DNA of 52,183 nucleotides. Source: Lampropedia cohaerens. GTDB lineage: Bacteria > Pseudomonadota > Gammaproteobacteria > Burkholderiales > Burkholderiaceae_C. Shown piece by piece: positions 1-8,588 of the stretch (position 1 is its first letter; each line of letters begins with the position of its first letter). Both the position numbers and the translations under genes were made by a program. Under the pieces are notes generated by a model. It ran no database searches and had not been told where the DNA came from. It worked only from the letters and a program-made list of their open reading frames with translations. The stretch lies in assembly GCF_001005215.1 (NCBI RefSeq), contig NZ_LBNQ01000021.1, forward strand, positions 1-52,183, written 5' to 3'.

Positions 1-1
1 T

Positions 2-29
2 TGACCTGCCCCCTCCAGCCATACCAATC
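2..29. repeat. Left terminal inverted repeat of the IS3-family element
   Basis: It starts TGACCTGCCCCCTC and ends TACCAATC. It pairs with 1218-1246 with one base of length difference and one mismatch. The orfB stop codon lies at its inner edge (28-30). Confidence 0.88.
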
Positions 30-879
30 AGTTGGAGAGAGGTCCAAGGGTATGTAGGTTAACTGATCCTGCCTCGGTGGTTGATGGGTTGGGATTGCGG
101 TGTTTGGCGGCGAACTCAGCCGGAGAAATCCGGCCAATCGTTCCGTGCGGTCGGACCTCGTTGTAGTCCTGGCGCCAGATGGCGATGACCTCGCGGGCTT
201 GGGCCAGGGATTCGAACCAGTTCTCATTGAGGCATTCATCCCTGAACTTGCCGTTGAAGCTCTCGATGTAGGCGTTTTGAGTTGGCTTGCCTGGCTGAAT
301 CAGGATGTGCTGTATGCCTCGTGTCTGCATCCAGGCTATGAATGCTCGGCATGTGAACTCTGGGCCGTTGTCGGTCCTGATGGCCTCTGGGTAGCCCCTG
401 AATCTTGCAGCCCGCTCGAGGATGCGAGCGACGTATGCCCCAGGCATGGAAAGGTCCACAGCGATGTCGACGCACTCATGGGTGAAGTCATCGGCGATAG
501 TCAGGCATTTGATGCGGCGCCCGTTGGACAGCGAGTCGCTGACAAAGTCCAGGCTCCAGGTTTGATTGACCCGGGCAGCGGCCACCAAAGGCGTGCGCTC
601 ACCACGGTACTTCTTGCCCTTGTTGCGCTTACGAACGGCCAAGCCTTGCTCGCGATACAGGCGAAACACCTTCTTGTGATTGGTGCCTGGAAACTCTTTG
701 CGCAGCATGTCGTGCACACGACGATACCCAAAGCGCCGGCGCTCCATGGCCACTGCATGAATGCGTTCGTTCAGACGCATCGTGTGCTCATCGAGCTGCG
801 GTGGATGGCGCCAGGCGTCGCGCGACAGCCCCACAAGACGGCAAGCCCTGCGCTCGGAGATCTGGGTCTGCTCCAGCAT
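28..879 (-). CDS. IS3-family transposase OrfB (integrase core)
   Basis: The catalytic half of the transposase, carrying an rve-type DDE domain. Visible motifs are WSLDFVSD (first Asp), RTDNGPEF (second Asp) and, after QPGKPTQNAYIESFNGKFRDE, the catalytic Glu. An N-terminal HTH_21-like segment precedes the core. The first Met is at 879, but the frame stays open upstream through the orfA stop codon (912-914). The functional product is therefore probably an OrfAB fusion made by programmed -1 frameshifting. No classical A-AAA-AAG slippery run is visible at the overlap, only GGGGTAAAGC. The core looks intact, so the element may be active. Confidence 0.9.
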   Translation of the reverse strand: MLEQTQISERRACRLVGLSRDAWRHPPQLDEHTMRLNERIHAVAMERRRFGYRRVHDMLRKEFPGTNHKKVFRLYREQGLAVRKRNKGKKYRGERTPLVAAARVNQTWSLDFVSDSLSNGRRIKCLTIADDFTHECVDIAVDLSMPGAYVARILERAARFRGYPEAIRTDNGPEFTCRAFIAWMQTRGIQHILIQPGKPTQNAYIESFNGKFRDECLNENWFESLAQAREVIAIWRQDYNEVRPHGTIGRISPAEFAAKHRNPNPSTTEAGSVNLHTLGPLSN

Positions 880-911
880 CCTGGCGATGACCTTGCGCTT
901 GTCTTGCGGGG

Positions 912-1187
912 CTAGCGCTTTACCCCGAAGCCGACCTTGAGCGCCTCAAGGTCGAGATGAGCTTCTGCCAGCAACTTCTTGAGCCTGGAGTTCTCGACCT
1001 CCAGGTCCTTCAGGCGCCGGGCCTCATCGGCTTCCATGCCGCCGTACTTGCTTCGCCACTTGTAGAACGTGGGCTCGCTGAACCCACCTTGACGGCAGAC
1101 CTCCTTGACCGGCAGGCCTGACTCGGCCTGCTTCAAGAACCCAATGATCTGCTGCTCGGTAAATCGACTCTTCCTCATGTCCGTCAT
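912..1187 (-). CDS. IS3-family transposase OrfA (HTH_Tnp_1)
   Basis: A 91-residue DNA-binding partner of OrfB. It starts with the typical RFTEQQIIGFLKQAESG helix-turn-helix region, which recognises the element ends. A C-terminal leucine-rich stretch (LKDLEVENSRLKKLLAEAHLD) is the usual coiled-coil multimerisation segment. Its 3' end overlaps the open upstream part of the orfB frame, as expected for this family. Length and motifs match OrfA proteins of the IS407 type. Confidence 0.9.
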   Translation of the reverse strand: MTDMRKSRFTEQQIIGFLKQAESGLPVKEVCRQGGFSEPTFYKWRSKYGGMEADEARRLKDLEVENSRLKKLLAEAHLDLEALKVGFGVKR

Positions 1188-1217
1188 TCTCCAAGTTGAC
1201 GGACCTCACTTCCATTC

Positions 1218-1246
1218 GATTGGTACGGCTGTGAGGGGGCAGGTCA
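1218..1246. repeat. Right terminal inverted repeat of the IS3-family element
   Basis: Read on the minus strand it starts TGACCTGCCCCCTC and ends GTACCAATC, matching the left repeat. The orfA start lies about 30 bp inside it. Confidence 0.88.
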
Positions 1247-1407
1247 ATGTCTCAAAAGCTTGCAACCCCGCGGCTGGCCTCCCTTGCAGACGCTAGACAG
1301 ACCATGCCGGGAATACTGTGCAGGCCTAGCGAACAGATGCAGCGCAATTAACCACCCAACTCGTCCGCGCAACGCTCAAGATGGACTAGAATAGCCGCCT
1401 GCTCAAG

Positions 1408-1484
1408 CGGGGTGTAGCTTAGCCAGGTAGAGCGCTACGTTCGGGACGTAGAGGCCGGAGGTTCGAATCCTCTCACCCCGACCA
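1408..1484 (+). tRNA. tRNA-Pro (anticodon CGG)
   Basis: A 77-nt cloverleaf. The acceptor stem CGGGGTG pairs with CACCCCG, followed by a discriminator A and an encoded CCA. The anticodon stem CTACG/CGTAG closes the loop TTCGGGA, giving anticodon CGG, which reads CCG. The T-arm contains GGTTCGAATCC. A TAGAAT hexamer at 1387-1392 is a plausible -10 element. A terminator follows directly. No repeat of the 3' end of the tRNA was seen elsewhere in the window, so there is no sign of a flanking integrative element. Confidence 0.96.
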
Positions 1485-1494
1485 GGAAATCATG

Positions 1495-1531
1495 AAAAAA
1501 GCCCGGGTAGTTGATCTGCCTGGGCTTTTCT
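1495..1531 (+). terminator. Rho-independent terminator of tRNA-Pro
   Basis: The inverted repeat AAAAGCCCGGG...CCTGGGCTTTT has an 11-nt loop and ends in a T-rich run about 10 bp after the tRNA CCA end. The flanking A and T runs could make it bidirectional, but the gene to the right (TetR) stops 130 bp away. Confidence 0.8.
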
Positions 1532-1660
1532 CTTGATGCGTCGCTATCAATCTAGGGGATGAGTGGGGCAGCGTCCGAATCACACGCCAGCCTTTACTGC
1601 ATGCGAAGAATTGGCCCTGAGGTCGTGCCGAAATTGACGCCCAGATCTGCCCGCTGCGAT

Positions 1661-2383
1661 TCAATTTGCCTCGGCAGCCTCGTTAGAGGGTCCGCACGTC
1701 CGACGCATTGCGTCTGCAGCAGCCGGGTCCAACACCACCAGCAACATATGCCTGTGCGCAGCTTTGATCTGCGCTAGTTTCGCAGCGGCAGTATCGCCTC
1801 CCAGCGTCATGCATGTCACCAATGCCAGCAAGGCTGGAGCAGCAACTACCGTGAAATCGCGGGATACCGGGTTATCTGCAATCAGTCCCCGGTCAATCCC
1901 TTCATTGAGTTCTTCCTGGCGAATCCTGGCATGGCTGGCGATGAAGCCCTGATGCCATCGCAAAATGAGGTCGGGCACACGAGCACTCTCGGCGATCAAC
2001 AGCCGAAAAATGGCTTGCATGCGGGCATCGTGGACCAATGCATACACACGTTCCAAGAACCTGTCTACTGCTTCTTCGAGGCTGTCGGCTTCTTGCCAGC
2101 GCCAGGAATCCTGTTGCATCGGATGAAACAGGAAGCTCCGCACCAGTGTCTCAAAGATTTCATCTTTGCCTGCAAAATGCGCGTACAGCCCCGCCTTCGT
2201 CAGGCCCACGCGCTGGGCAATGCCCTCCATCGTCGCTCCAGCCACGCCAAACACACTGAATTGCTCCAGTGCGGCATCAAGGATTTGCTGACGGCGCAGT
2301 TGCGGCGCCATACGCACCCGCACACGCCTTGGCGCATCCATAGGCGTTGCTGTGGGTGAGTCGAGTGATGAGGATGAACGCAT
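1661..2383 (-). CDS. TetR/AcrR-family transcriptional regulator
   Basis: A 240-residue one-component repressor. The helix-turn-helix lies at about residues 30-76 (RRQQILDAALEQF, then TMEGIAQRVGLTKAGLYAHF, then KDEIFETLV), the standard TetR_N pattern. A divergent helical ligand-binding domain fills the rest. I chose the ATG at 2383 because the frame upstream of it shows no protein-like sequence; no strong ribosome-binding site is visible, and MAPQL at about residue 25 is an alternative. It lies near a four-gene drug-efflux operon whose promoter carries a TetR-type palindrome, so repression of that operon is a reasonable inference. The ligand is unknown. Confidence 0.85.
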   Translation of the reverse strand: MRSSSSLDSPTATPMDAPRRVRVRMAPQLRRQQILDAALEQFSVFGVAGATMEGIAQRVGLTKAGLYAHFAGKDEIFETLVRSFLFHPMQQDSWRWQEADSLEEAVDRFLERVYALVHDARMQAIFRLLIAESARVPDLILRWHQGFIASHARIRQEELNEGIDRGLIADNPVSRDFTVVAAPALLALVTCMTLGGDTAAAKLAQIKAAHRHMLLVVLDPAAADAMRRTCGPSNEAAEAN

Positions 2384-3009
2384 GGTGATTGCGCGCCGCA
2401 GGTAACGGCGCATGGCGCAATGCCGAAAAGGCTGCGCAGTATAGAGACAGTGTCTGCGCGGCGCTCTCGGGGCCATAAAAAACCCGAACACAATCCGTCC
2501 AAGCAGAAAGTCATTCGAAACGGTATCAGAAGGCTGTTCTGCAGCTCTCGCGCAGAACAGTACGCCACACAGCAGGTTGTACGATAAGTCGCGTGCGGAT
2601 GTCCACTTGTAGGGCAACGGCGCATAGCCACAGCCCTCCCCGAATGGCCTGCCCGTCCGCATCAACTGTCACTTCTATAAGTGCTCCGGCATTCTGCGCA
2701 ATCGCAACGCATCGTGCGCGGCGTGACGACAAACCCACACTACAGGCTGGTCGATTCCAGAAGGCAGCAATGGCCACATCCGGCCAATGCACGCCAGCGC
2801 ACTTTGCGGGTTCGTTGCCCGTTCAGTCCTGATGAATGGACATATGAGGCGCCCTATCGTGCTTCTGGAGCCGACTCTAATACTCGAAGATCGTGTACGC
2901 TATGTCCTGATCTTGAGGGCTGGCTATTTCCACAGCGGCGATGGTGCCGACGGATCTCGTATCCGCGAACACCTTTGATTCCAATCTGGGCCAATGGAGG
3001 TTCACACGC
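2384..3009. other. Intergenic region between tetR and hdeD-like gene
   Basis: About 626 bp with no recognisable gene. Short frames exist on both strands but none resembles a known protein. It must hold the divergent promoters of the TetR gene and the HdeD-like gene. I saw no copy here of the GACC-type palindrome found at 10249 and 10864. Confidence 0.5.
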
Positions 3010-3582
3010 ATGCACGACAAGACGTCAATGTTTCCCTCCGGCTACCTCAGTAAAGCTTTGGCGCACGGCTGGTGGCTTTTACTTCTGCGCGGTATTGCAG
3101 CCTTGCTATTCGGCGTGTTGACTCTGGCTCAGCCAGGCGCTTCGGCAACCGTGCTGCTACTGTTATTTGCCATCTACGCAATGGCCGACGGGGTCATCGG
3201 CATCTGGTCAGCCGTTGTCAACCGGCGAGCTAACACGCGCTGGTGGTCATTAGTACTGTGGGGAATAGCCAGCATTTTGGCTGGCCTGGTTGCGCTGTTT
3301 GCACCATCGCTTGTCCTGGCGTTCGCGATTGCCTACATCGCTTTCTGGGCCATTGCCACCGGCGTATTGCAAATTGCCGCCGCCATTCGCTTGCGCAAGG
3401 AGATTGCGGGCGAATGGCTACTGATCGCAGCGGGAGCGCTGTCCGTGCTCTTTGGCCTATTACTGATAGTGAACCCGCTTGCCGGGCTGATCTCCATCAT
3501 GGGGTTGATCGCATTCTACGCAGTCGTCTTCGGTACGCTGCTAACGGTCTTAGCCTTCAGGGTGCGTCGGCTCAGGTCGTGA
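3010..3582 (+). CDS. HdeD/DUF308-family integral membrane protein
   Basis: A 190-residue protein with about six hydrophobic helices arranged as three repeated hairpins. Typical segments are WWLLLLRGIAALLFGVL, WWSLVLWGIASILAGLVAL and EWLLIAAGALSVLFGLLL, the WWLLLLRGI-type repeat of HdeD/DUF308 proteins. E. coli HdeD is linked to acid resistance; the role here is unknown. The ATG at 3010 is chosen because GGAGG (2996-3000) sits 9 bp upstream. It converges on the efflux operon, ending 16 bp before the YhhJ-like stop, so the two are not co-transcribed. Confidence 0.85.
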   Translation: MHDKTSMFPSGYLSKALAHGWWLLLLRGIAALLFGVLTLAQPGASATVLLLLFAIYAMADGVIGIWSAVVNRRANTRWWSLVLWGIASILAGLVALFAPSLVLAFAIAYIAFWAIATGVLQIAAAIRLRKEIAGEWLLIAAGALSVLFGLLLIVNPLAGLISIMGLIAFYAVVFGTLLTVLAFRVRRLRS

Positions 3583-3598
3583 CGCCGACAGCCGCCGA

Positions 3599-4729
3599 TC
3601 AGGCCATCTGGGTGATTGTGCTGCGAAACCGCATGAATGATCCGACAAACAGCGCCATGCCGATGATGATCAAGGCGGCAAACTGCGGCCAGACGACATC
3701 AATGCCTGCGCCGCGAAACAAGATGGCACTGCCCAGCTTAACGAAGTGCGTGGTGGGTGCTGCCTGCATCACGAACTGAACCGGCTCGGGCATGCTCTCG
3801 AACGGCGTGCTGCCGCCAGAGAGCATCTGCAGCGGCATCATGACCAGCACCATCAACATGCCGAACTGCGGCATGTTGCGGGCCATTGTCGCCATGAAGA
3901 TGCCTAGCGAAGTGGTGGCAAACAGCACCAGCGCTGCGCCTGTAAAGAACAGCCACAGTGAGCCGGCGACGGGCACCTGCAATGCCCAGCGCACAATCAA
4001 GTTCAGCGACAGCGCTGAAGCCAGCAGGACGACCAACCCCGTCGACCAGATCTTCGAGAGCATGATCTCTCCGGGCGTGACGGGCATCACAAGCAGGTGT
4101 TCGATCGTGCCATGCTCGCGTTCGCGGATCAGCGCCGCACCGGCAAGAATGATTGACAGCATGGCGATCTGGTTGATGATCTGGCTCAGCGCACCAAACC
4201 AGCTTTTGTCGAGGGTCGGATTGAAGCGCGCGCGCATCTCCAGTTCCACTGGCGAGGCGGCGGTGCCGCGGTAGCCCTGCACGAATGCATTGATCTCTCC
4301 CAGCACGACTTGCTGGATGAATCCGCTGCCGGTAAACGCCTGTGTCATGCGCGTTGCATCGGTATTGAGCTGGATCTCCGCGCGCCGCCCGGCCAGTACG
4401 TCGCGCTGAAAACCAGCGGGGATGATCAGCGCAAAGGTGTATTCGCCAGCATCCATGCCCGGATCGACCTGCGACTGATCGATCATGATTGGCGGCAGAA
4501 ATTCAGGCGGATAGAACGCGGCCACGATGCGCTGCGAAAGCTGGGAGTTATCCTCGTCAACGATCGCCAGCGGTGCGTTGTGAAGCGTCTCCGGCATGGA
4601 TGTAGCCGAGGAATACACGGAGAACGTGAACACAAAGAGGATCAGCCCGAGCATGATCGGATCGCGCCACAGACTCCATAGCTCCTTGACCCCAAGCCGG
4701 TAGATATTGCTGATTTTTCTGCGCAACAT
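3599..4729 (-). CDS. yhhJ: YhhJ-like ABC-2 type permease
   Basis: The last gene of the efflux operon. It is an inner-membrane ABC-2 permease of 376 residues. An N-terminal membrane helix (IMLGLILFVFTFSVYS) precedes a large extracytoplasmic domain, and a C-terminal group of helices includes the conserved REREHGTIEHLLVMPVTPGEIMLSK segment of ABC-2 permeases. It should pair with the permease half of the RbbA-like protein to form the channel. Start 4729 (MLRRKIS) lies 2 bp after the RbbA-like stop codon, which suggests translational coupling; a longer frame to 4771 would overlap that gene and adds no family sequence. Gene order matches yhiI-rbbA-yhhJ of E. coli. Confidence 0.88.
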   Translation of the reverse strand: MLRRKISNIYRLGVKELWSLWRDPIMLGLILFVFTFSVYSSATSMPETLHNAPLAIVDEDNSQLSQRIVAAFYPPEFLPPIMIDQSQVDPGMDAGEYTFALIIPAGFQRDVLAGRRAEIQLNTDATRMTQAFTGSGFIQQVVLGEINAFVQGYRGTAASPVELEMRARFNPTLDKSWFGALSQIINQIAMLSIILAGAALIREREHGTIEHLLVMPVTPGEIMLSKIWSTGLVVLLASALSLNLIVRWALQVPVAGSLWLFFTGAALVLFATTSLGIFMATMARNMPQFGMLMVLVMMPLQMLSGGSTPFESMPEPVQFVMQAAPTTHFVKLGSAILFRGAGIDVVWPQFAALIIIGMALFVGSFMRFRSTITQMA

Positions 4730-4731
4730 CC

Positions 4732-7497
4732 TCAGCGCTCCTGTTTCTTCAGCAGTGCAATGGCCGCGCACAGGATCACCGGCACGGCGATCACCAGCGG
4801 CAGGAACGATGCCGAAAGATCACTGAAATCCAGTGCCTTGTTGAACACGCCGCGACTGATGGTGAACATATGGCTGACGGGATAGACCTCGCCAATGAAA
4901 CGGCCACTGCCCTGCAGCGATGAGACTGGATTGATCATGCCGCCATATTGCATGGTCGGAATCAGGGTTCCGACCATGGCAAAGAACATGGCGGCAATCT
5001 GACTTTTTGTCACGGCCGAGGCCAGCAAGCCCATGCCAGTTGCAATGAAGCAGAACAGCAGTGATGCAACCGCCAGCGTCCAGAAGCTGCCGGTGATGGG
5101 CACGTTGAAGACAGTGATCGCCATTAGCACCATCAGCAGGAAATTCAACATGGCCAGCGCCACGTAAGGCAATTGCTTGCCCAGCAGAAACTCGCTGCGC
5201 GTCACCGGCGTTACGTAAAGGTTGAGGATGGAACCCATCTCCTTCTCACGCACCACCGCCAATGCCGTCAGCATCGCCGGCAGCATGAGCAGCAACATGG
5301 GTATCACGGCCGGCAGCATTGCAGGCAGGCTTTTGACATCCGGGTTGTAGCGGAACCGGTTTTCGACGGCAATGTTGCCAACTTGCGTCCCGCCCGTCCG
5401 ATGCGCCATCTGCTCGGTCAGCCAATGCTGGTGCATGCCCTGCAGATACGCCTGCACCGTCTCGGCGCGCTGGGGCATGGAACCGTCAAACCACGCGCCG
5501 ATGGCCACCGGCTGACCGCGCAAAACACTGCGGCCAAACCCCGGCGGAATTTCCAGTGCCACCGCCAACTCACCGCTGCGCATGCGGCGATCCAGGTCAT
5601 CGTAGCCGGCAAGCGGTGGCTGTTCCTGAAAATACGTCGAGCCCGCCAGATCCAGCTGGTAGCTCTGCGACAGTGAGGACTGATCGTGGTCCAGCACCGC
5701 ATAACGCAGGTCATTCACATCGGTGCCAATGCCAAAGCCCAGCACCAGCATCAGGATCAGCGAGCCCACCAGTGCCAACGCAGCGCGCACCGGATCGCGC
5801 TGCAGCTCCAGCGCCTCGCGCCAGGCATAACTGAATAACCTTTGCAAGCTGAAATATCTGCGCCTGACGCGACCTTGTACGCTCGGCACGGGCGCATCCC
5901 CGGCCACGGGCAGCGGCTCGGCCTGCGCCGGGGCCACTGGTGCGCTGCCACCCCCGGCATCCAACAGATAGCCGATGAACGCCTCCTCCAGCGTGCTGGC
6001 GCCACGCTTTTGCACCAGTTTCTCAGGGGTGTCACTGTCGAGCACCTTGCCAGCATGCATCATCGACATGCGGTCACAGCGCTGCGCCTCGTTCATGAAG
6101 TGCGTGGAAATGAAGATCGTGACCTTGTCGCGGCGCGACAGCTCAATCAGCAGCTGCCAGAACGCATCCCGTGCGACCGGATCCACCCCCGATGTCGGCT
6201 CATCGAGAATCAGCAGCTCCGGCTTGTGCACCATCGCCACCGCCAGCGACAGGCGCTGGCGCATGCCCAATGGCATGCTCTCAGGCAATGCGTGTACCAC
6301 ATCTTGCAGGCCAAAGCGCCGCTCCATCTCCTGCACGCGAGCGCCAACAGCGTCCTCAGGTACATCGAACAGGCGCGCATGCAGCATCAGGTTCTGCCGC
6401 ACCGTCAGTTCGCTATAGAGCGAAAATGCCTGCGACATATAGCCCACCCGCCGGCGCGTATCCAGATCGTGCGGATCGACCAGGTTGCCAAACAGCCACG
6501 CCTGCCCTTCGCTGGCGGGCAGCAGCCCTGTGAGCATTTTCATCGTGGTGGACTTGCCGCAGCCGTTGGAGCCCAGAAAGCCGAAGATCTCGCCACGGCG
6601 GATGCGGAAGCTGACGTTATCCACCGCAACGAAGTCTCCGAAACGCATGGTGAGGTTCCTGGCCTCGATAGCAATGTCATCCTCATCGACCTGCAGCGGT
6701 GGGATGACGACTTGCGTATGGTTGCGTTTCTTTTCTTCCGGAAGCAGTGCGATGAACGCTGTTTCCAGCGAATCACTATGGGTGCGTGCCAGCAACTGCT
6801 CGGGCGAGCCTGTGGCCAGCACCTGGCCATCGTCCATCGCCACAAGCCAATCGAATCGCTGCGCCTCGTCCATATACGCGGTGGCGACGATCACGCTCAT
6901 GCCGCGTCGGTCTCGACGGATGTTACCGATCAAATCCCAGAACTGCGCGCGGGCCAATGGATCGACACCAGTAGTCGGTTCATCGAGGATGAGCAGGTCC
7001 GGATCGTGTATCAGCGCACAGCACAGACCAAGCTTTTGCTTCATTCCCCCTGACAACTTGCCAGCTGGCCGATCCAGAAAAGGATGTAGCCCCGTAGCAC
7101 GCGTGAGATCGTCGATGCGCCGCCGCCGTTCGGCCGGCGCGTGCCCGAACAGGCGCGCAAAGAACTGCAGGTTCTCCTCGACCGACAGCGTCGGGTACAG
7201 ATTCTTTCCCAGCCCCTGCGGCATATAGGCGATGCGCGGACACACGGCATTGCGATGCTTGCGGCTGCGCATGTCGCCATCAAGCACGATTACCTTGCCT
7301 TGCTGTACTGCACGAGCTCCGGCAATCAGCGATAGAAGGCTAGATTTACCGACCCCGTCAGGGCCGATCAACCCCACCATGCACCCAGCGGGAATGTCCA
7401 GGGTAATGCCAGCCAGCGCCTGCGTCTTGCCGTAATGAAGTACGACCTGCTGGAGCCGCACCACATGCCCAGACGCATCCTGAGGAAGGGACGGCAT
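4732..7497 (-). CDS. rbbA: RbbA-like fused ABC transporter (two ATPases plus permease)
   Basis: A 921-residue multidomain transporter. The first ATPase has Walker [10 protein letters not shown] (residues 45-53), signature LSGGMKQ and Walker [14 protein letters not shown]. The second has [10 protein letters not shown], an atypical signature [11 protein letters not shown], and [13 protein letters not shown]. From about residue 565 an ABC-2 permease domain follows, with [25 protein letters not shown]. This ATPase-ATPase-permease order is diagnostic of RbbA/YhiH proteins; E. coli RbbA is similar in length and was first described as a ribosome-bound ATPase. With HlyD and NodT-type partners next to it, a tripartite efflux role is more likely here. 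It starts 5 bp after the HlyD stop. Confidence 0.92.
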   Translation of the reverse strand: MPSLPQDASGHVVRLQQVVLHYGKTQALAGITLDIPAGCMVGLIGPDGVGKSSLLSLIAGARAVQQGKVIVLDGDMRSRKHRNAVCPRIAYMPQGLGKNLYPTLSVEENLQFFARLFGHAPAERRRRIDDLTRATGLHPFLDRPAGKLSGGMKQKLGLCCALIHDPDLLILDEPTTGVDPLARAQFWDLIGNIRRDRRGMSVIVATAYMDEAQRFDWLVAMDDGQVLATGSPEQLLARTHSDSLETAFIALLPEEKKRNHTQVVIPPLQVDEDDIAIEARNLTMRFGDFVAVDNVSFRIRRGEIFGFLGSNGCGKSTTMKMLTGLLPASEGQAWLFGNLVDPHDLDTRRRVGYMSQAFSLYSELTVRQNLMLHARLFDVPEDAVGARVQEMERRFGLQDVVHALPESMPLGMRQRLSLAVAMVHKPELLILDEPTSGVDPVARDAFWQLLIELSRRDKVTIFISTHFMNEAQRCDRMSMMHAGKVLDSDTPEKLVQKRGASTLEEAFIGYLLDAGGGSAPVAPAQAEPLPVAGDAPVPSVQGRVRRRYFSLQRLFSYAWREALELQRDPVRAALALVGSLILMLVLGFGIGTDVNDLRYAVLDHDQSSLSQSYQLDLAGSTYFQEQPPLAGYDDLDRRMRSGELAVALEIPPGFGRSVLRGQPVAIGAWFDGSMPQRAETVQAYLQGMHQHWLTEQMAHRTGGTQVGNIAVENRFRYNPDVKSLPAMLPAVIPMLLLMLPAMLTALAVVREKEMGSILNLYVTPVTRSEFLLGKQLPYVALAMLNFLLMVLMAITVFNVPITGSFWTLAVASLLFCFIATGMGLLASAVTKSQIAAMFFAMVGTLIPTMQYGGMINPVSSLQGSGRFIGEVYPVSHMFTISRGVFNKALDFSDLSASFLPLVIAVPVILCAAIALLKKQER

Positions 7498-7502
7498 ACC
7501 GC

Positions 7503-8573
7503 TTACTGCCCTGGTGGCAACGCCAAATCAGCCGGCCAAGAACGGGACGGATCCAGCCTCACCCAGGCCACCCCCGGCAAACCGGTCTTGACGTATTCCA
7601 GGTGCTCGCGCAGCAGCTCGCGATCGATTTGCGCGCGCACGCGAAACATCAGTTTCTGCCGCTCATCGGCGGTTTCCACCGTTTTTGGTGTGAATTGCGC
7701 ACTACTGGCTACATACGATACCTGTGCTGGAATCGGGTACTGGGGAGCCGCATCGAGCACGATGCGAACTTCAGCGCCGATCGCCACGCGTCCCGCGGCT
7801 TCGGTCGGCAGAAAGAACGTCATGTAGACGTCGGAGAGATCGATCATGTTGAGCACCCGGCCACCGGCACCCAGCACCTCTCCAGGCTGCGCGACGCGAA
7901 ACTGCACGCGTCCGTCACGCGGCGCTCTGAGCTGGCTGTCGTCAATCTCGGCCTGGATGCGTTCGAGCGTTGCATCCACCGCATCAACCTGCGAGCGGGC
8001 ACTGACTACCTGCGCGCGGGCAGCGACGATCGCCGCATCGGCCGACGCCACCTGCGCCTTGACTGCAGCCAGCGCAGCCTCGGCGCTGCTGGCGCGAGCG
8101 CGGTCATCATCCAGCGTCTGCATGGACGCCGCGCCCTCGCGCGCCAAGGTTTCCGAGCGCGCGAGACGACGTCTTGCCGCATCGAGCTCGCTCTCAGCCT
8201 GCCGCACCTGCGCCAGCAATGCGGACTTATCGGCCTCGCGCATGGCTGCCTGTGCCTCCGCGGTTGCCACCGCATTGAGCGCCTGCCGGCGTTGCGCCTG
8301 CGCTTCGCGCAACTGGGCCTCCAGTGTCTGGACCTGCATGGTGGCCACCACTTGCCCGGAACTGACGAAATCCCCCTCATCGACCAGGATGTCCGCGACG
8401 CGCCCGGCCAGTTTGGTGGCAACGTCGACCTCGGTGGCCTCAATGCGGCCATTGCTGCGCACGAACCCCTCTTCCTCCGCTCCTGTCTGCTGGTGCTGCC
8501 AAACGTACCAGCCAGCGGCCACTGCGATGACCACCAGCAGGATGGGAATGAATTTGCGTTTGAGAAGGTCCAT
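7503..8573 (-). CDS. yhiI: HlyD-family periplasmic adaptor (YhiI-like)
   Basis: A 356-residue membrane-fusion protein. It has an N-terminal anchor ([18 protein letters not shown]), a split lipoyl/barrel domain ([26 protein letters not shown], later [22 protein letters not shown]) and between them a long Ala/Gln/Arg-rich coiled-coil hairpin. It links the inner-membrane ABC transporter to the outer-membrane channel. Its place between the NodT-type lipoprotein (15 bp gap) and the RbbA-like gene (5 bp gap) shows one operon. The family is certain; the transported compound cannot be inferred. Confidence 0.92.
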   Translation of the reverse strand: MDLLKRKFIPILLVVIAVAAGWYVWQHQQTGAEEEGFVRSNGRIEATEVDVATKLAGRVADILVDEGDFVSSGQVVATMQVQTLEAQLREAQAQRRQALNAVATAEAQAAMREADKSALLAQVRQAESELDAARRRLARSETLAREGAASMQTLDDDRARASSAEAALAAVKAQVASADAAIVAARAQVVSARSQVDAVDATLERIQAEIDDSQLRAPRDGRVQFRVAQPGEVLGAGGRVLNMIDLSDVYMTFFLPTEAAGRVAIGAEVRIVLDAAPQYPIPAQVSYVASSAQFTPKTVETADERQKLMFRVRAQIDRELLREHLEYVKTGLPGVAWVRLDPSRSWPADLALPPGQ

Positions 8574-8588
8574 GGCAATTTCGTCAGG

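Larger units (their letters stand above)
2..1246 (-). mobile_element. IS3-family insertion sequence (IS407-like group)
   Basis: A complete element of about 1245 bp. It is bounded by imperfect inverted repeats that begin TGACCTGCCCCCTC on both sides (2-29 and 1218-1246), and it contains two overlapping transposase frames in the usual orfA-orfB order on the minus strand. The protein types, the length and the termini fit the IS407 subgroup of IS3. The left flank is outside the window, so a target-site duplication cannot be tested; the right flank starts ATGT at 1247. The element lies about 160 bp upstream of a tRNA-Pro gene. Family assignment is firm; the exact IS name cannot be given. Confidence 0.9.

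Noticed and set aside
1408-1484. tRNA-Pro as an integration site of a genomic island
   Set aside because: No repeat of the tRNA 3' end, no integrase and no excisionase gene were seen in the window.
2037-2047. AATGCATACAC copy inside the TetR gene
   Set aside because: It lies within a coding sequence far from the nic genes and is taken as a chance hit, though it shows the motif is not absolutely unique to the nic locus.
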